Below the pieces are notes generated by a model. That model was not told where the DNA came from. It did not search any database and saw only the letters and a program-made list of their open reading frames with translations. The position numbers were made by a program, and so were the translations under genes. DNA of 49,418 bases from Bacteroidota bacterium (lineage in GTDB: Bacteria > Bacteroidota > Ignavibacteria > Ignavibacteriales > Ignavibacteriaceae), in the NCBI GenBank assembly GCA_022562275.1, contig JADFPP010000018.1:1-49418 (forward strand). The letters are read 5' to 3'. Shown piece after piece: positions 27,110-35,564 of the stretch; the stretch's first letter is position 1, and each line of letters opens with the position of its first letter.

Positions 27110-27138
27110 AGTTAATTATTTAATTATTCTAATGTCAA
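27110..27138 (-). promoter_or_regulatory. Candidate promoter of the ilv-leu operon
   Basis: The minus strand has a perfect TTGACA (27138-27133), then 17 bases, then TTAACT (27115-27110), a poor -10. Transcription from here would include both attenuators. A TATAAT at minus 27056-27051 is an alternative -10 but has no matching -35 and would cut off the first arm of the distal attenuator. Confidence 0.35.
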
Positions 27139-27385
27139 GTTTAAAAACTAGTTTTTTTCTTTTGGGCAAAATTTTGTAAGATAGAAATGAAAGTTATGAA
27201 CTATACTATATTAATTTATTAAACTCACACATTACATAAGTCTATTCTTCCTCTTCATAGCAGTTATCCCTTCAAGGCAACGTAAACCGAATACTTCCGA
27301 AGTAATCACGCGTAGTAAAAGTATGTTTTTATTATAAGAAATTACGTTGAAGATATGAATTTAATAAGGGAAGACAATCGGGAAA
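27139..27385. other. Intergenic region between ilv leader and sulfotransferase-like genes
   Basis: AT-rich with no ORF that resembles a gene. A moderately GC-rich patch at 27270-27315 (CTTCAAGGCAACGTAAACCG onward) looks like a decayed fragment but has no recognisable coding content. No clear terminator for the gene ending at 27386 is visible. Confidence 0.3.
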
Positions 27386-29482
27386 TTATTTTAGTAATAT
27401 AAATTTTCTTGTCCGTATGAATTCACCGGCATTCATTCTATATAAATATATTCCACTGGCAAGACCGTCACTTTGTAATTTAAAAGAGTAATCACCGGCA
27501 TTAAATTCTCCATTTATGAATTCGAATATTTCCTCACCTAAAAGATTGTAAATTTTTATTATCACTCTTTCTCTTTGCGGAAGACTAAAACTGATAGTTG
27601 TTTCGGGGTTAAAAGGATTTGGAAAGTTTTGCGAAAGCGAATAGGATAAAACAGTATGTTTTGTATCTTGAACAGGAACAACATCTGTGCCACCGATGAG
27701 TACAACCTGGTGCCCAATTAGTAAAGTATCATTCACAGATCTGATGTTTAGTTTATCAGTATAATAGCCGTTAGCATCCGGTTTAAACATTAACCTTAGT
27801 TTAATTGATTTGAGGGGTGGGATTATAAGCGGCAAACTATCTACGACTGAAAATACGGACTCGCGTGAGAAAATTTCGTTAATTATAACTGCTTCATCTT
27901 TAGGATTACGTAATTCTATTAACCGGATAGAAGAATCCCCAACATCAACCGAACCAAAATCCATTGAATCAACATTTACAATAAACAAGTTAGTTTTCCA
28001 GTTAAATCTATATGAACGATATTGATGAGCATACGAAGTAAATATTATTTCAAATTCAATTGAGTCTTTTGAATTAATTTCTGTAATTGAAGGAGCTTGA
28101 TTTTCTCCCCAACTAATAAGAGTATGACCATTACCTAATTCCTGCACACCACCTCTTGAAGCAGTAAATACAGTCTGGTCCCGGGAGTATCTTCTAACAA
28201 GTCTTGCTATTAAATCCTGCTCATCAAGTATGTACTCAACGAAACTTGAGTATGCCGGAATTAGATACTTGCCATTATCAAAGAATGCCAAATGACCGTT
28301 TGAAAATCTTCTTACATCGTGTTGTCTTGAGAATCCCCTATTATCATTTTGGAATTGAAACTGATTTTTCTCACCGCCAAACCGCCAGATTATATCACCT
28401 GATTGTCTATTAATTTTTGTTATCTCATTAAAGTTTCTTGTGGAAAGAAGAATATTTCCATCCCTGTCAATTTCAATTGCATTACAATGTGTCCAATCAA
28501 TTTGATGCTGTGTTAAATCAATGAAATTATCAACATCGGTAATATCATAATGATCAAATGATCTCCATCTCCATATTTCATTATCATTAGCATCCATATG
28601 ATGGATAGTATGTGCGATTAATAATGCAGCGGTATCGCCATTCGCAACATACTGGCTCATATCTATTGTGAGATGTTCCCTGCCTAATAAATAATAACTA
28701 CTATCTTCTAATACTTGCAGCTCATGTATATCAAGGGCAAAGCCATCAGGAATAATATACTGTCTGGTAGGAATCCCGGAGTTATCCATACCGTAACTAT
28801 TTGCAGAATAAATATTGTATGTAAGTTCCCCTGTAGCCTGGTATTTAAAATCGAAAATTGTCCCCAAAACTTTTTTATAAAAAACAGGAGTAAGGTCGTT
28901 ATCAACAATTAATAGATGCCCGGTGCTCCCTTTGGTAAGACCCAAAAGAAGATAATCTCGCATCGGGTTATTATTTGTTGTAACTGCAAACTCCGGATAA
29001 GTTAATGGGGAACTAATATCATCTGATCCACTATTATCATAATTATAATCAACGGGACTATGCTCATATTCAATAATATGTGTTTGTGAATTATAATCTC
29101 TTGTGCTGAAAGTAAAGACAAGCTCTGGAAACTCGGTTCCTGTAGTTGTAATAATTCCATCTTTCAGTTTTACAGTAACGGACTCGTACTCTGCAAAAGG
29201 TTGATATGGTTTAAATAGAATAGTTTTTGAATTCTCAACCAATAGTAATTCGCCATTGTGAAAACCACTTTTAGAGCCCACCACTTCAAGTAAACTATTT
29301 AGAATGTTTGTCTTATCGAGTACCGAACCCTCTCTAATAATTATACTTGTGTAAGGTGTGTTAAGTTTAGAATTGGGCATTGGAGAGATATACTGATATT
29401 CTTTAAAATTTAATTCTTGAGCAGAACAAAAAAATGTTACGCCAAGCAGAATAAATATCAGCAAATAAAAGTTCAATCTCAT
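27386..29482 (-). CDS. T9SS-secreted arylsulfotransferase-like protein (short paralogue)
   Basis: 698 residues from the ATG at 29482. The frame extends 11 codons further to a TTG, but the ATG gives a clean signal peptide (MRLNFYLLIFILLGVTFFCS). A bacterial Ig-like domain spans about 20-120. The central beta-propeller-like region resembles the arylsulfotransferase family (PF05935/PF14269): LDIHELQVLEDSSYYLLG, DWTHCNAIEIDRDGN, INRQSGDIIWRFGG and RQHDVRRFSNGHLAFFDNG. Histidines in these stretches are candidates for the sulfate-carrying residue. A choice-of-anchor-like Ig domain (about 510-610) follows, then a T9SS sorting domain (NFPNPFNPETTISFSL). It should be extracellular, moving sulfate between phenolic compounds; substrate unknown. 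Tandem paralogue of the next gene upstream. Confidence 0.85.
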   Translation of the reverse strand: MRLNFYLLIFILLGVTFFCSAQELNFKEYQYISPMPNSKLNTPYTSIIIREGSVLDKTNILNSLLEVVGSKSGFHNGELLLVENSKTILFKPYQPFAEYESVTVKLKDGIITTTGTEFPELVFTFSTRDYNSQTHIIEYEHSPVDYNYDNSGSDDISSPLTYPEFAVTTNNNPMRDYLLLGLTKGSTGHLLIVDNDLTPVFYKKVLGTIFDFKYQATGELTYNIYSANSYGMDNSGIPTRQYIIPDGFALDIHELQVLEDSSYYLLGREHLTIDMSQYVANGDTAALLIAHTIHHMDANDNEIWRWRSFDHYDITDVDNFIDLTQHQIDWTHCNAIEIDRDGNILLSTRNFNEITKINRQSGDIIWRFGGEKNQFQFQNDNRGFSRQHDVRRFSNGHLAFFDNGKYLIPAYSSFVEYILDEQDLIARLVRRYSRDQTVFTASRGGVQELGNGHTLISWGENQAPSITEINSKDSIEFEIIFTSYAHQYRSYRFNWKTNLFIVNVDSMDFGSVDVGDSSIRLIELRNPKDEAVIINEIFSRESVFSVVDSLPLIIPPLKSIKLRLMFKPDANGYYTDKLNIRSVNDTLLIGHQVVLIGGTDVVPVQDTKHTVLSYSLSQNFPNPFNPETTISFSLPQRERVIIKIYNLLGEEIFEFINGEFNAGDYSFKLQSDGLASGIYLYRMNAGEFIRTRKFILLK

Positions 29483-29550
29483 ATAGAAAACATAAATATT
29501 TATTATTCCCACCAAATATTATGAATATAGTGTACTTAACATGCGATACA

Positions 29551-32457
29551 TTATTTGAGCAGTATCATTTTTTTTACTGATTGAAATATTTCCTTTCCGT
29601 TAACAGGAATTGCTCTGATGGAATAAAAATAAATTCCGGAAGCAACACCGTTTGAACTCCATTTTACTTCATAACTTCCGGCATTTTGGGTTAGATCAAT
29701 TATCTCAGCAATATTTTCACCAATAGAATTATAAATTGTTAAATTCACTTTACTTTGGATCGGTATAGAATATCTTATAGTTGTTGATGGATTAAACGGG
29801 TTCGGATAATTTTGCTCGAGTCTATAATCGGTAGCGATTTCATCTATTTGTTCAACACCTACGGGAATATAAACTACAGAAAAATTATTATCACTCATAT
29901 CCTGTAAACTTCCATCTCTCAAACTTGTAATCATAACTTTGTATGTATTATCCGATGGGATACTATCTGTTAATGTCCATCTAAAGCCTCCCGCTATTGA
30001 ATAAACTGTATCAATAATAACGCTGTAAAAATTATCATCTCTGAGCAATTCTATTTTTACACTATCCATCAAATTATGATCCCATTTTATTGTAAGGGAG
30101 CTATCCGTTTGCCAAACCTCACCACCATTGGGAAAAGTTATGTGTAAAAAGGATACAGTTGAATTAAAACTCCATACCTCAGACCAGTCACCCCAACCTG
30201 CCAAATTTTTAGAACGAACTCGCCAGTAATACTGCTGATCTGATAATAGTGCAGCTAATGTATAATAGGGTTCAGTCAAAGAAGAATCATTAACTTCAGT
30301 TGAGTTGAAATTTGCTTCTGTTGAAACCTGTAACCAAAACTTGTTGGCAAATCCTTGCGGAGACCATTCAAAAGCTAACAGAAGATCCTGATTTACAATC
30401 TGATTATCTTCCGGGGAAACTAATTGAGGAGTTGTAGGAATAATGTTTACATCAGGATAGGTAAAAATAAATTCACCAAGATGACTGATAGAACTTACCA
30501 TGAGTTCATTTGTGCCAGCGTTGTAGGTGGTTGCGAGAGAGAAAAATGTACCGCTTCCAACGGACGTTCTACTATAAATTGTAATGTTATCAGGGTCAGT
30601 GATAAAAGGCAGATGATCTAATTGGAAATAAACATCAACATTTAGTGAGTCTATTCCAAAAGCTTCTGCAGAAATTCTATGTGGATAGATTTCTGGGGCT
30701 CTTCCTGTGAATTGTGAATTTTCCGGTCCATATTCATAGTTTTTTACAGTAACGGAGTTGTATAGAATTGAATGAATTAAATTAAATTTAATTCTTGTGG
30801 CTGTTGTATCACCAAGTTCATTAAATACATATGTATTGCCTTGTAATACCTCAGTAATGGTAACCGATGCCGCCGGCAAGCCGCTTGCCCATGGAAAGCG
30901 GAAAGCTCTGTAGGATGCCAGTTCGGGAGGGAAAAACATCTCGAAAGCTATAGAACCATCGGGGTGTATTTCGGTAAGGACAGGACCGCCAAAGGCGCTA
31001 ACCGTTCCCCAACCAATTAAAGTATTACCATTAGATAATCTTTGCACAGATCCCATTGCAAATGCATAATGCTCACGGTTATGATCGTATTCCCAAACAA
31101 GAGTAGCGGTTTTTCCAATCTCATCAAGTTTGTATTCAATTCCCCTCGAGTAAGGGGGGGAATGAAAATCACCGTTATCGAATAATGTAATGTTGCCGTT
31201 TTCTATTCTTCTAATGTCATGTGGTTCAGCAAAATAGTTTGGTGCATTTTCAGGATGTTCATTAATAAAAGTGAACTCGTTTTGCTTTCCGCCAAGTCTC
31301 CAAATAATTTCACCTGTCTGCCGGCTTATTTTTGTAACCTCCGAAAGATGTCTTCCGATAAAAAGTAAATTTCCATCCTCATCCAAATCAACTGCATTTA
31401 GATGCACATAATCTATTTGTGATGCCAGAAGATCATCGTATGTATCAGTAACCGGGATGTAATCCCAGCTTCTCCACTGGAACACAACATTTTTATTTGC
31501 GTCAAGTTCCTGTATTATTCCCCCGATCACAATTGCATTTGGATCACCACCCGGAATTATTTTACTCATATCAAATGGCTGGGGGTCATATATCATTAAT
31601 AAATAGTGTCCGTTAGGCATTATCAAAAATTCATGCAAATCAGCCTGATAACCATTACCTGCTTTAACTGAATCGATCACCGTTAGTGATGTGTCCATAA
31701 TTTTGAACTGCCCGTAACTATAACCCTGGAAAAATTGAAATACTTCGGAGTAACTTAATAACCCGTTTTGCTGAACCTTAAAATCAAATCCGGCTATTGG
31801 AGCCATTCGTTTGTATTTTATAGGATTACCTGTATTATCGAGTATCATTAAAAAGAAGCCGTCAGTGTTGGTCCCTCCAAATCTTACATTTGAAATAAAG
31901 ATGTTACCGGGTGCCGGATTATCTACTGTACCTATTGTAATTACAGGAAAGTCCACAGGAAGGGTATCAAGAACTGAAGCATTCGTTGGAATCTGTGGTG
32001 AATATAAGTCTTCCGCGGTAATCCCCATATCAAGTCTCTCAACAGGATCCATTATTATCGGTTTTTGCAGAGGAGTAATAGAAAAATTGTATGATACCGG
32101 ATTAATTAATGTACCGGTGTTAGTTTTGATACCACTATTCAATGTAACCGTTACCGTTTCACCCGGGGCAAACAATTCATAAGGGTTAAACAAAACTGTT
32201 TTCCCATCATCGGATAATATAAATTCCCCATTGTGAAAACCGCTTAGCGATCCTATTACTTTTATCAGATTATCTTTAGTCAATGTTGACTGATCAATAT
32301 AATTTTTATGACCGAAAATAATATTCGTTTCCCGTGAAAGAAGTTTTGAACCGGGGAGAGGCGAAAGATATTGAAAGGTCGACTCTTCCTGAGCTTCAAT
32401 GTTGGTTGAGAGTAATAGTATTATAAATAATACTGATAGCTGTTTGATTAGTTTCAT
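29551..32457 (-). CDS. T9SS-secreted arylsulfotransferase-like protein (long paralogue)
   Basis: 968 residues with signal peptide (LIKQLSVLFIILLLSTNIEA). Order: Ig-like domain (about 25-130), arylsulfotransferase-like region (about 190-540) with LHEFLIMPNGHYLLM, QIDYVHLNAVDLDEDGNLLF, SRQTGEIIWRLGG and EPHDIRRIENGNITLFDNG. An extra beta domain follows, then a fibronectin-III-like domain (about 690-775, PQLVSPEDNQ through YWRVRSKNLAGWGDW), a further beta domain and the T9SS tail (NYPNPFNPSTTIRYSI, KKMILLK end). It lies 68 bases upstream of its shorter paralogue on the same strand, probably one transcript. Extracellular enzyme; substrate unknown. Confidence 0.87.
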   Translation of the reverse strand: MKLIKQLSVLFIILLLSTNIEAQEESTFQYLSPLPGSKLLSRETNIIFGHKNYIDQSTLTKDNLIKVIGSLSGFHNGEFILSDDGKTVLFNPYELFAPGETVTVTLNSGIKTNTGTLINPVSYNFSITPLQKPIIMDPVERLDMGITAEDLYSPQIPTNASVLDTLPVDFPVITIGTVDNPAPGNIFISNVRFGGTNTDGFFLMILDNTGNPIKYKRMAPIAGFDFKVQQNGLLSYSEVFQFFQGYSYGQFKIMDTSLTVIDSVKAGNGYQADLHEFLIMPNGHYLLMIYDPQPFDMSKIIPGGDPNAIVIGGIIQELDANKNVVFQWRSWDYIPVTDTYDDLLASQIDYVHLNAVDLDEDGNLLFIGRHLSEVTKISRQTGEIIWRLGGKQNEFTFINEHPENAPNYFAEPHDIRRIENGNITLFDNGDFHSPPYSRGIEYKLDEIGKTATLVWEYDHNREHYAFAMGSVQRLSNGNTLIGWGTVSAFGGPVLTEIHPDGSIAFEMFFPPELASYRAFRFPWASGLPAASVTITEVLQGNTYVFNELGDTTATRIKFNLIHSILYNSVTVKNYEYGPENSQFTGRAPEIYPHRISAEAFGIDSLNVDVYFQLDHLPFITDPDNITIYSRTSVGSGTFFSLATTYNAGTNELMVSSISHLGEFIFTYPDVNIIPTTPQLVSPEDNQIVNQDLLLAFEWSPQGFANKFWLQVSTEANFNSTEVNDSSLTEPYYTLAALLSDQQYYWRVRSKNLAGWGDWSEVWSFNSTVSFLHITFPNGGEVWQTDSSLTIKWDHNLMDSVKIELLRDDNFYSVIIDTVYSIAGGFRWTLTDSIPSDNTYKVMITSLRDGSLQDMSDNNFSVVYIPVGVEQIDEIATDYRLEQNYPNPFNPSTTIRYSIPIQSKVNLTIYNSIGENIAEIIDLTQNAGSYEVKWSSNGVASGIYFYSIRAIPVNGKEIFQSVKKMILLK

Positions 32458-32600
32458 TTACTACTCCCGGATTTTTCAAAATTATAGATATAAATGGAAT
32501 TTGTTATGCGGGGAAATATTATCATTAATAATATAATTACCCGGAATATACATAATGTATTATGAAAATTAGCCATAGAAACAAGACAAATCAAATATAG

Positions 32601-32918
32601 AAATATATACTATACTACTTTTTTAGATTATCTGACTTCTACGGAATTATCGGAGGGAACAAATTAATGCGGCAGATATTTAAACTTTTCCAGGAAATAT
32701 CAGAATCGGAAGCTACAGTTTTAATTCAGGGTAAATCAAGTACCGGCAAAGAATTAATTGCTAATTTCATACAAGTAACCAGCCGCCGTAAAGACAAACC
32801 ATTTGTTAAAGTTAATCGTTCAATCTTCGCTGAAAATTTACTTGCGAGTGAATTATTCGGTCATATTCGAGGTGCTTTTACAAATGCAATAAAAGTTAGA
32901 ACCGGAAGATTTTCCTAA
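32601..32918 (+). pseudogene. Fragment of a sigma-54 activator AAA+ domain (NtrC-like)
   Basis: The frame opens after TAG at 32598-32600 and is recognisable from YGIIGGNKLMRQIF (32640 on). It continues through ATVLIQGKSSTGKELIA (Walker A, normally GESGTGKE), then ELFGHIRGAFTNAIKVRTGR, where GAFTNA stands for the sigma-54-contacting GAFTGA loop. It stops just before the Walker B region. The receiver, Walker B, arginine finger and DNA-binding parts are absent. An ATG at 32667 with GGAGG before it could still start an 83-residue peptide, but the similarity begins upstream of it, so this is a remnant. Confidence 0.8.
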
Positions 32919-33105
32919 TAGCAAATAATTGTATTCAGAAAATTTCTATTCTTTAGTTTTAATGGGTGAGATTGTGCATCTATTTTTTTATGCCTTTTGA
33001 CCACCTGGAAACGATTAATTATGTAACAATTACCGACGATAATTTTGTGTAAATATTTTTACCACTATAACAAGTGATTAACAATATCTCTAACGACATT
33101 GTGGG

Positions 33106-33122
33106 TGGCACTAAACTTGAAA
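33106..33122 (+). promoter_or_regulatory. Sigma-54-type promoter for the small membrane protein
   Basis: TGGCAC-TAAAC-TTGAA matches the -24/-12 pattern except for A in place of C in the -12 element. The -24 GG is at 33107-33108. The expected start near 33132 leaves about 40 bases before the ATG at 33172. Confidence 0.5.
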
Positions 33123-33171
33123 ATCACAATTAACCGTATAGAATAAAACTAATTAAGGAGAGCATCAAACT

Positions 33172-33285
33172 ATGGGAATAACAGAAATTGTTGTAATTGT
33201 ATTTCTTCTAATGTTAGGCTACCTGGCATACAATAATTCAAAAAAAGTTTCAAAAGAACTTGAGAAATTCAGCACAAAAAAATAG
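33172..33285 (+). CDS. Small single-helix membrane protein
   Basis: 37 residues: MGITEIVVIVFLLMLGYLAY forms one membrane helix, followed by a basic/acidic tail (NNSKKVSKELEKFSTKK). AAGGAG at 33155-33160 precedes the ATG by 11 bases. A sigma-54-like promoter lies upstream. No family is recognised. It could be a pilin-assembly or stress-related small protein, but nothing in the sequence decides. The downstream gene rpiA converges on it. Confidence 0.6.
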   Translation: MGITEIVVIVFLLMLGYLAYNNSKKVSKELEKFSTKK

Positions 33286-33325
33286 TGATTAAAATAGAAA
33301 TGGAACTAAGGATGGTTGTAAGGAA

Positions 33326-34033
33326 TTAATCGGTCTTTAATCTTTCTGATTCAATTACATCGCATTCCTTTCCTCTCCCGATAATAACTATATCACAAAT
33401 ATTAAGAAACAAACCTGTCTCGACAACACCCGGAATTAATTGTAATTCATTATTAATCTTCAATGGATATACAATTTTATTTAATTTCAAATCAATAATA
33501 TTATGTCCCCCGTCCGAAATAAAATTCTTATTATCTTCCATTCTAAATTTTGGACTATATCCGAGTTGAACTAATTTGGTAAATGTATGATTTGAGCCGA
33601 ACGGAACAACTTCAACCGGCAATGGGAAGTTGCCAAGTTGTTTTACAAATTTTGATGAATCTATAATCCAGATATTTTTTTGAGAAGCACTTGAAACGAT
33701 CTTTTCATATAACAATGCACCGCCGCCGCCTTTAATACCATTCAACTGTGAATCAACTTCATCCGCACCGTCAATTGTAACATCAATCTTTTCAACAGCG
33801 TTCAATTCAACAACCTCAATTCCTAGTGATTTGGAAAGAGCACCTGTAGCATTCGATGTTGAAACGGTTTTTATGATCAAACCATCTCTTATTTTTTCAG
33901 CCAGACTTTCTATAAAAAATTTTACAGTTGAGCCGGTACCAAGACCAACAATCATTCCGCTTTCAATAAATTCAATGGCTTTATCTGCAGCAGCTTTCTT
34001 TTCAATGACTAAATCAAGAATTGTTTTTTGCAT
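33326..34033 (-). CDS. rpiA: Ribose-5-phosphate isomerase A
   Basis: 235 residues. Interconverts ribose-5-phosphate and ribulose-5-phosphate in the pentose phosphate pathway. Signatures: GLGTGSTVKFFIESL, TIDGADEVD (catalytic acidic residues) and KGGGGALLYEKIV (catalytic Lys). Full length. It stands alone between a small membrane protein and a divergent PLP-enzyme gene. Confidence 0.95.
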   Translation of the reverse strand: MQKTILDLVIEKKAAADKAIEFIESGMIVGLGTGSTVKFFIESLAEKIRDGLIIKTVSTSNATGALSKSLGIEVVELNAVEKIDVTIDGADEVDSQLNGIKGGGGALLYEKIVSSASQKNIWIIDSSKFVKQLGNFPLPVEVVPFGSNHTFTKLVQLGYSPKFRMEDNKNFISDGGHNIIDLKLNKIVYPLKINNELQLIPGVVETGLFLNICDIVIIGRGKECDVIESERLKTD

Positions 34034-34180
34034 ATCTCAAGATTAAAATTTTGAATTTGACTCTATAAAATCGGTTTTCTTTTCATTCCAGGCAAATGCT
34101 TTTTTGTTAGAGTTACGTTTTATTATATATTCGGCTAATTAAAAATAGCAGTTAACAATATTCAGGAATATGAAAAATTC

Positions 34181-34203
34181 ATCCTCGAAAAGTTTACGAG
34201 GAT
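34181..34203. other. Hairpin in the divergent rpiA/PLP-lyase gap
   Basis: ATCCTCG (34181-34187) pairs with CGAGGAT (34197-34203) around a 9-base loop. It lies about 100 bases before the PLP enzyme start. On the minus strand it is followed by a short T-rich run. It may be a 5' leader hairpin or an operator. Nothing else is visible in 34034-34300 besides the AAGGAG of the downstream gene. Confidence 0.3.
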
Positions 34204-34300
34204 TAAAGGTGTGAATAAAATTAATACTTTGTTCATACTGTCAACATTCAAATATAAAACCAAATTAAAATTAGATTAAAAATGTTTAAGGAGAATAAAA

Positions 34301-35506
34301 ATGCATCACTTCGATCCTAGTAAAGAAATTCAGGACCACTTAGTATTTGGCGAGTATGGTGGAGTAAATCCATCAATAACAGATTCATCAACATATACTT
34401 TTCTTAGTCCCGAAAAGATGAAAGAACTTTTTGTTCATGAAATTGAAGGCTGCTTTTTATATTCGCGCCATTGGAATCCAACAAATAAAAATCTTGCGGA
34501 TGTTCTTGCACGGCTTGAAGACAGCGAAGCAGCAATTGTAACCTCTTCGGGAATGTCTGCAATATCATCAACGATATTACAAATTTGCAATACGGGTGAT
34601 GAAGTGATTTCAAGCAGAACCATATACGGAGGGACTTATGCGTTGTTCAAAAACTTTCTTCCGAAGTTGGGAATAAACGTAAAGTTTGTTGATATACTTA
34701 ATCTTGAAGCAGTGAGAACATCCATCACGGATAAAACAAAAATTATCTATTGTGAATCAGTTAGTAATCCGCTGCTTGAAGTAGCTGATATTCCAAATCT
34801 CAGTAAAATAGCTAACACAAATAATTTAAAGCTTATGGTTGATAATACATTCAGCCCTATTTCTATTACACCGCTTCATTTAGGAGCTCATATTGTTATC
34901 CATAGTCTAACCAAATTTATTAACGGAACTAGTGATTGTGTTGCCGGCTGTGTTTGTTCAACACAGGAATTCATCGCAGACTTAATGGATATTAATTCCG
35001 GTGCTGCAATGCTGCTTGGACCAGTACTTGATAGTTACAGAGCCGCAAGCATACTTAAAAATTTGCATACACTTCACATAAGAATTAAAAAACATAGTGA
35101 AAATGCATTGTTTTTAGCAAAAGAACTAAAAAAACTTGGCTGTAAAGTTTTCTATCCGGGTTTACCAAACCATAATGGATACCACCTCATGAATGAATTG
35201 ATGAACGAGGGTTTTGGTTACGGCGGAATGCTTGCCGTTGATGCGGGAGATATAGAAACCGCGGATAGGTTTATGGTGAAAATGCAGGATGAAAAAGTTG
35301 GTTATCTTGCTGTGAGTTTAGGTTATTTTAAAACATTGTTCAGCTCACCGGGTCAAAGTACCTCTTCCGAAATCCCTGAAGAAGAACAGCGTACTATGGG
35401 ATTGAGCGAAGGACTTGTAAGAATATCAATTGGTTTGGATAACGATATGGCAGAAACTTTTAAAAGAATAAAAAAATGTTTAAATGAAGTTGGATTGTGT
35501 AAATAA
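34301..35506 (+). CDS. Cys/Met metabolism PLP enzyme (methionine gamma-lyase-like)
   Basis: 401 residues. Fold type I PLP enzyme of the Cys/Met metabolism family (PF01053). YSRHWNPTNKNLADVLARLE, the GMSAISSTI loop and the VDNTF motif (Asp binding the PLP nitrogen) are present, as is the Schiff-base lysine in HSLTKFINGTSD. EGLVRISIGLDN near the end is the usual C-terminal block. The best fit is a gamma-lyase (methionine to methanethiol, 2-oxobutyrate and ammonia) or a related cystathionine enzyme; motifs alone do not settle the reaction. AAGGAG precedes the ATG. A YjeF-like gene follows 58 bases on. Confidence 0.85.
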   Translation: MHHFDPSKEIQDHLVFGEYGGVNPSITDSSTYTFLSPEKMKELFVHEIEGCFLYSRHWNPTNKNLADVLARLEDSEAAIVTSSGMSAISSTILQICNTGDEVISSRTIYGGTYALFKNFLPKLGINVKFVDILNLEAVRTSITDKTKIIYCESVSNPLLEVADIPNLSKIANTNNLKLMVDNTFSPISITPLHLGAHIVIHSLTKFINGTSDCVAGCVCSTQEFIADLMDINSGAAMLLGPVLDSYRAASILKNLHTLHIRIKKHSENALFLAKELKKLGCKVFYPGLPNHNGYHLMNELMNEGFGYGGMLAVDAGDIETADRFMVKMQDEKVGYLAVSLGYFKTLFSSPGQSTSSEIPEEEQRTMGLSEGLVRISIGLDNDMAETFKRIKKCLNEVGLCK

Positions 35507-35564
35507 TTTATATCATGCACTCTGTCAATACTCATTCACAGATTAAAAATAAATAACACTTCCA

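Noticed and set aside
27677-27692. Another TGGCAC-N5-TTG match (minus strand)
   Set aside because: It lies inside the coding sequence of the short sulfotransferase-like gene, where GGT-GGC-ACA encodes Gly-Gly-Thr; no gene starts downstream at a suitable distance.
29483-29515. TTG start for the short sulfotransferase-like protein
   Set aside because: The ATG 11 codons later gives a clean signal peptide; the extension adds hydrophobic residues ahead of it and uses a rare start codon.
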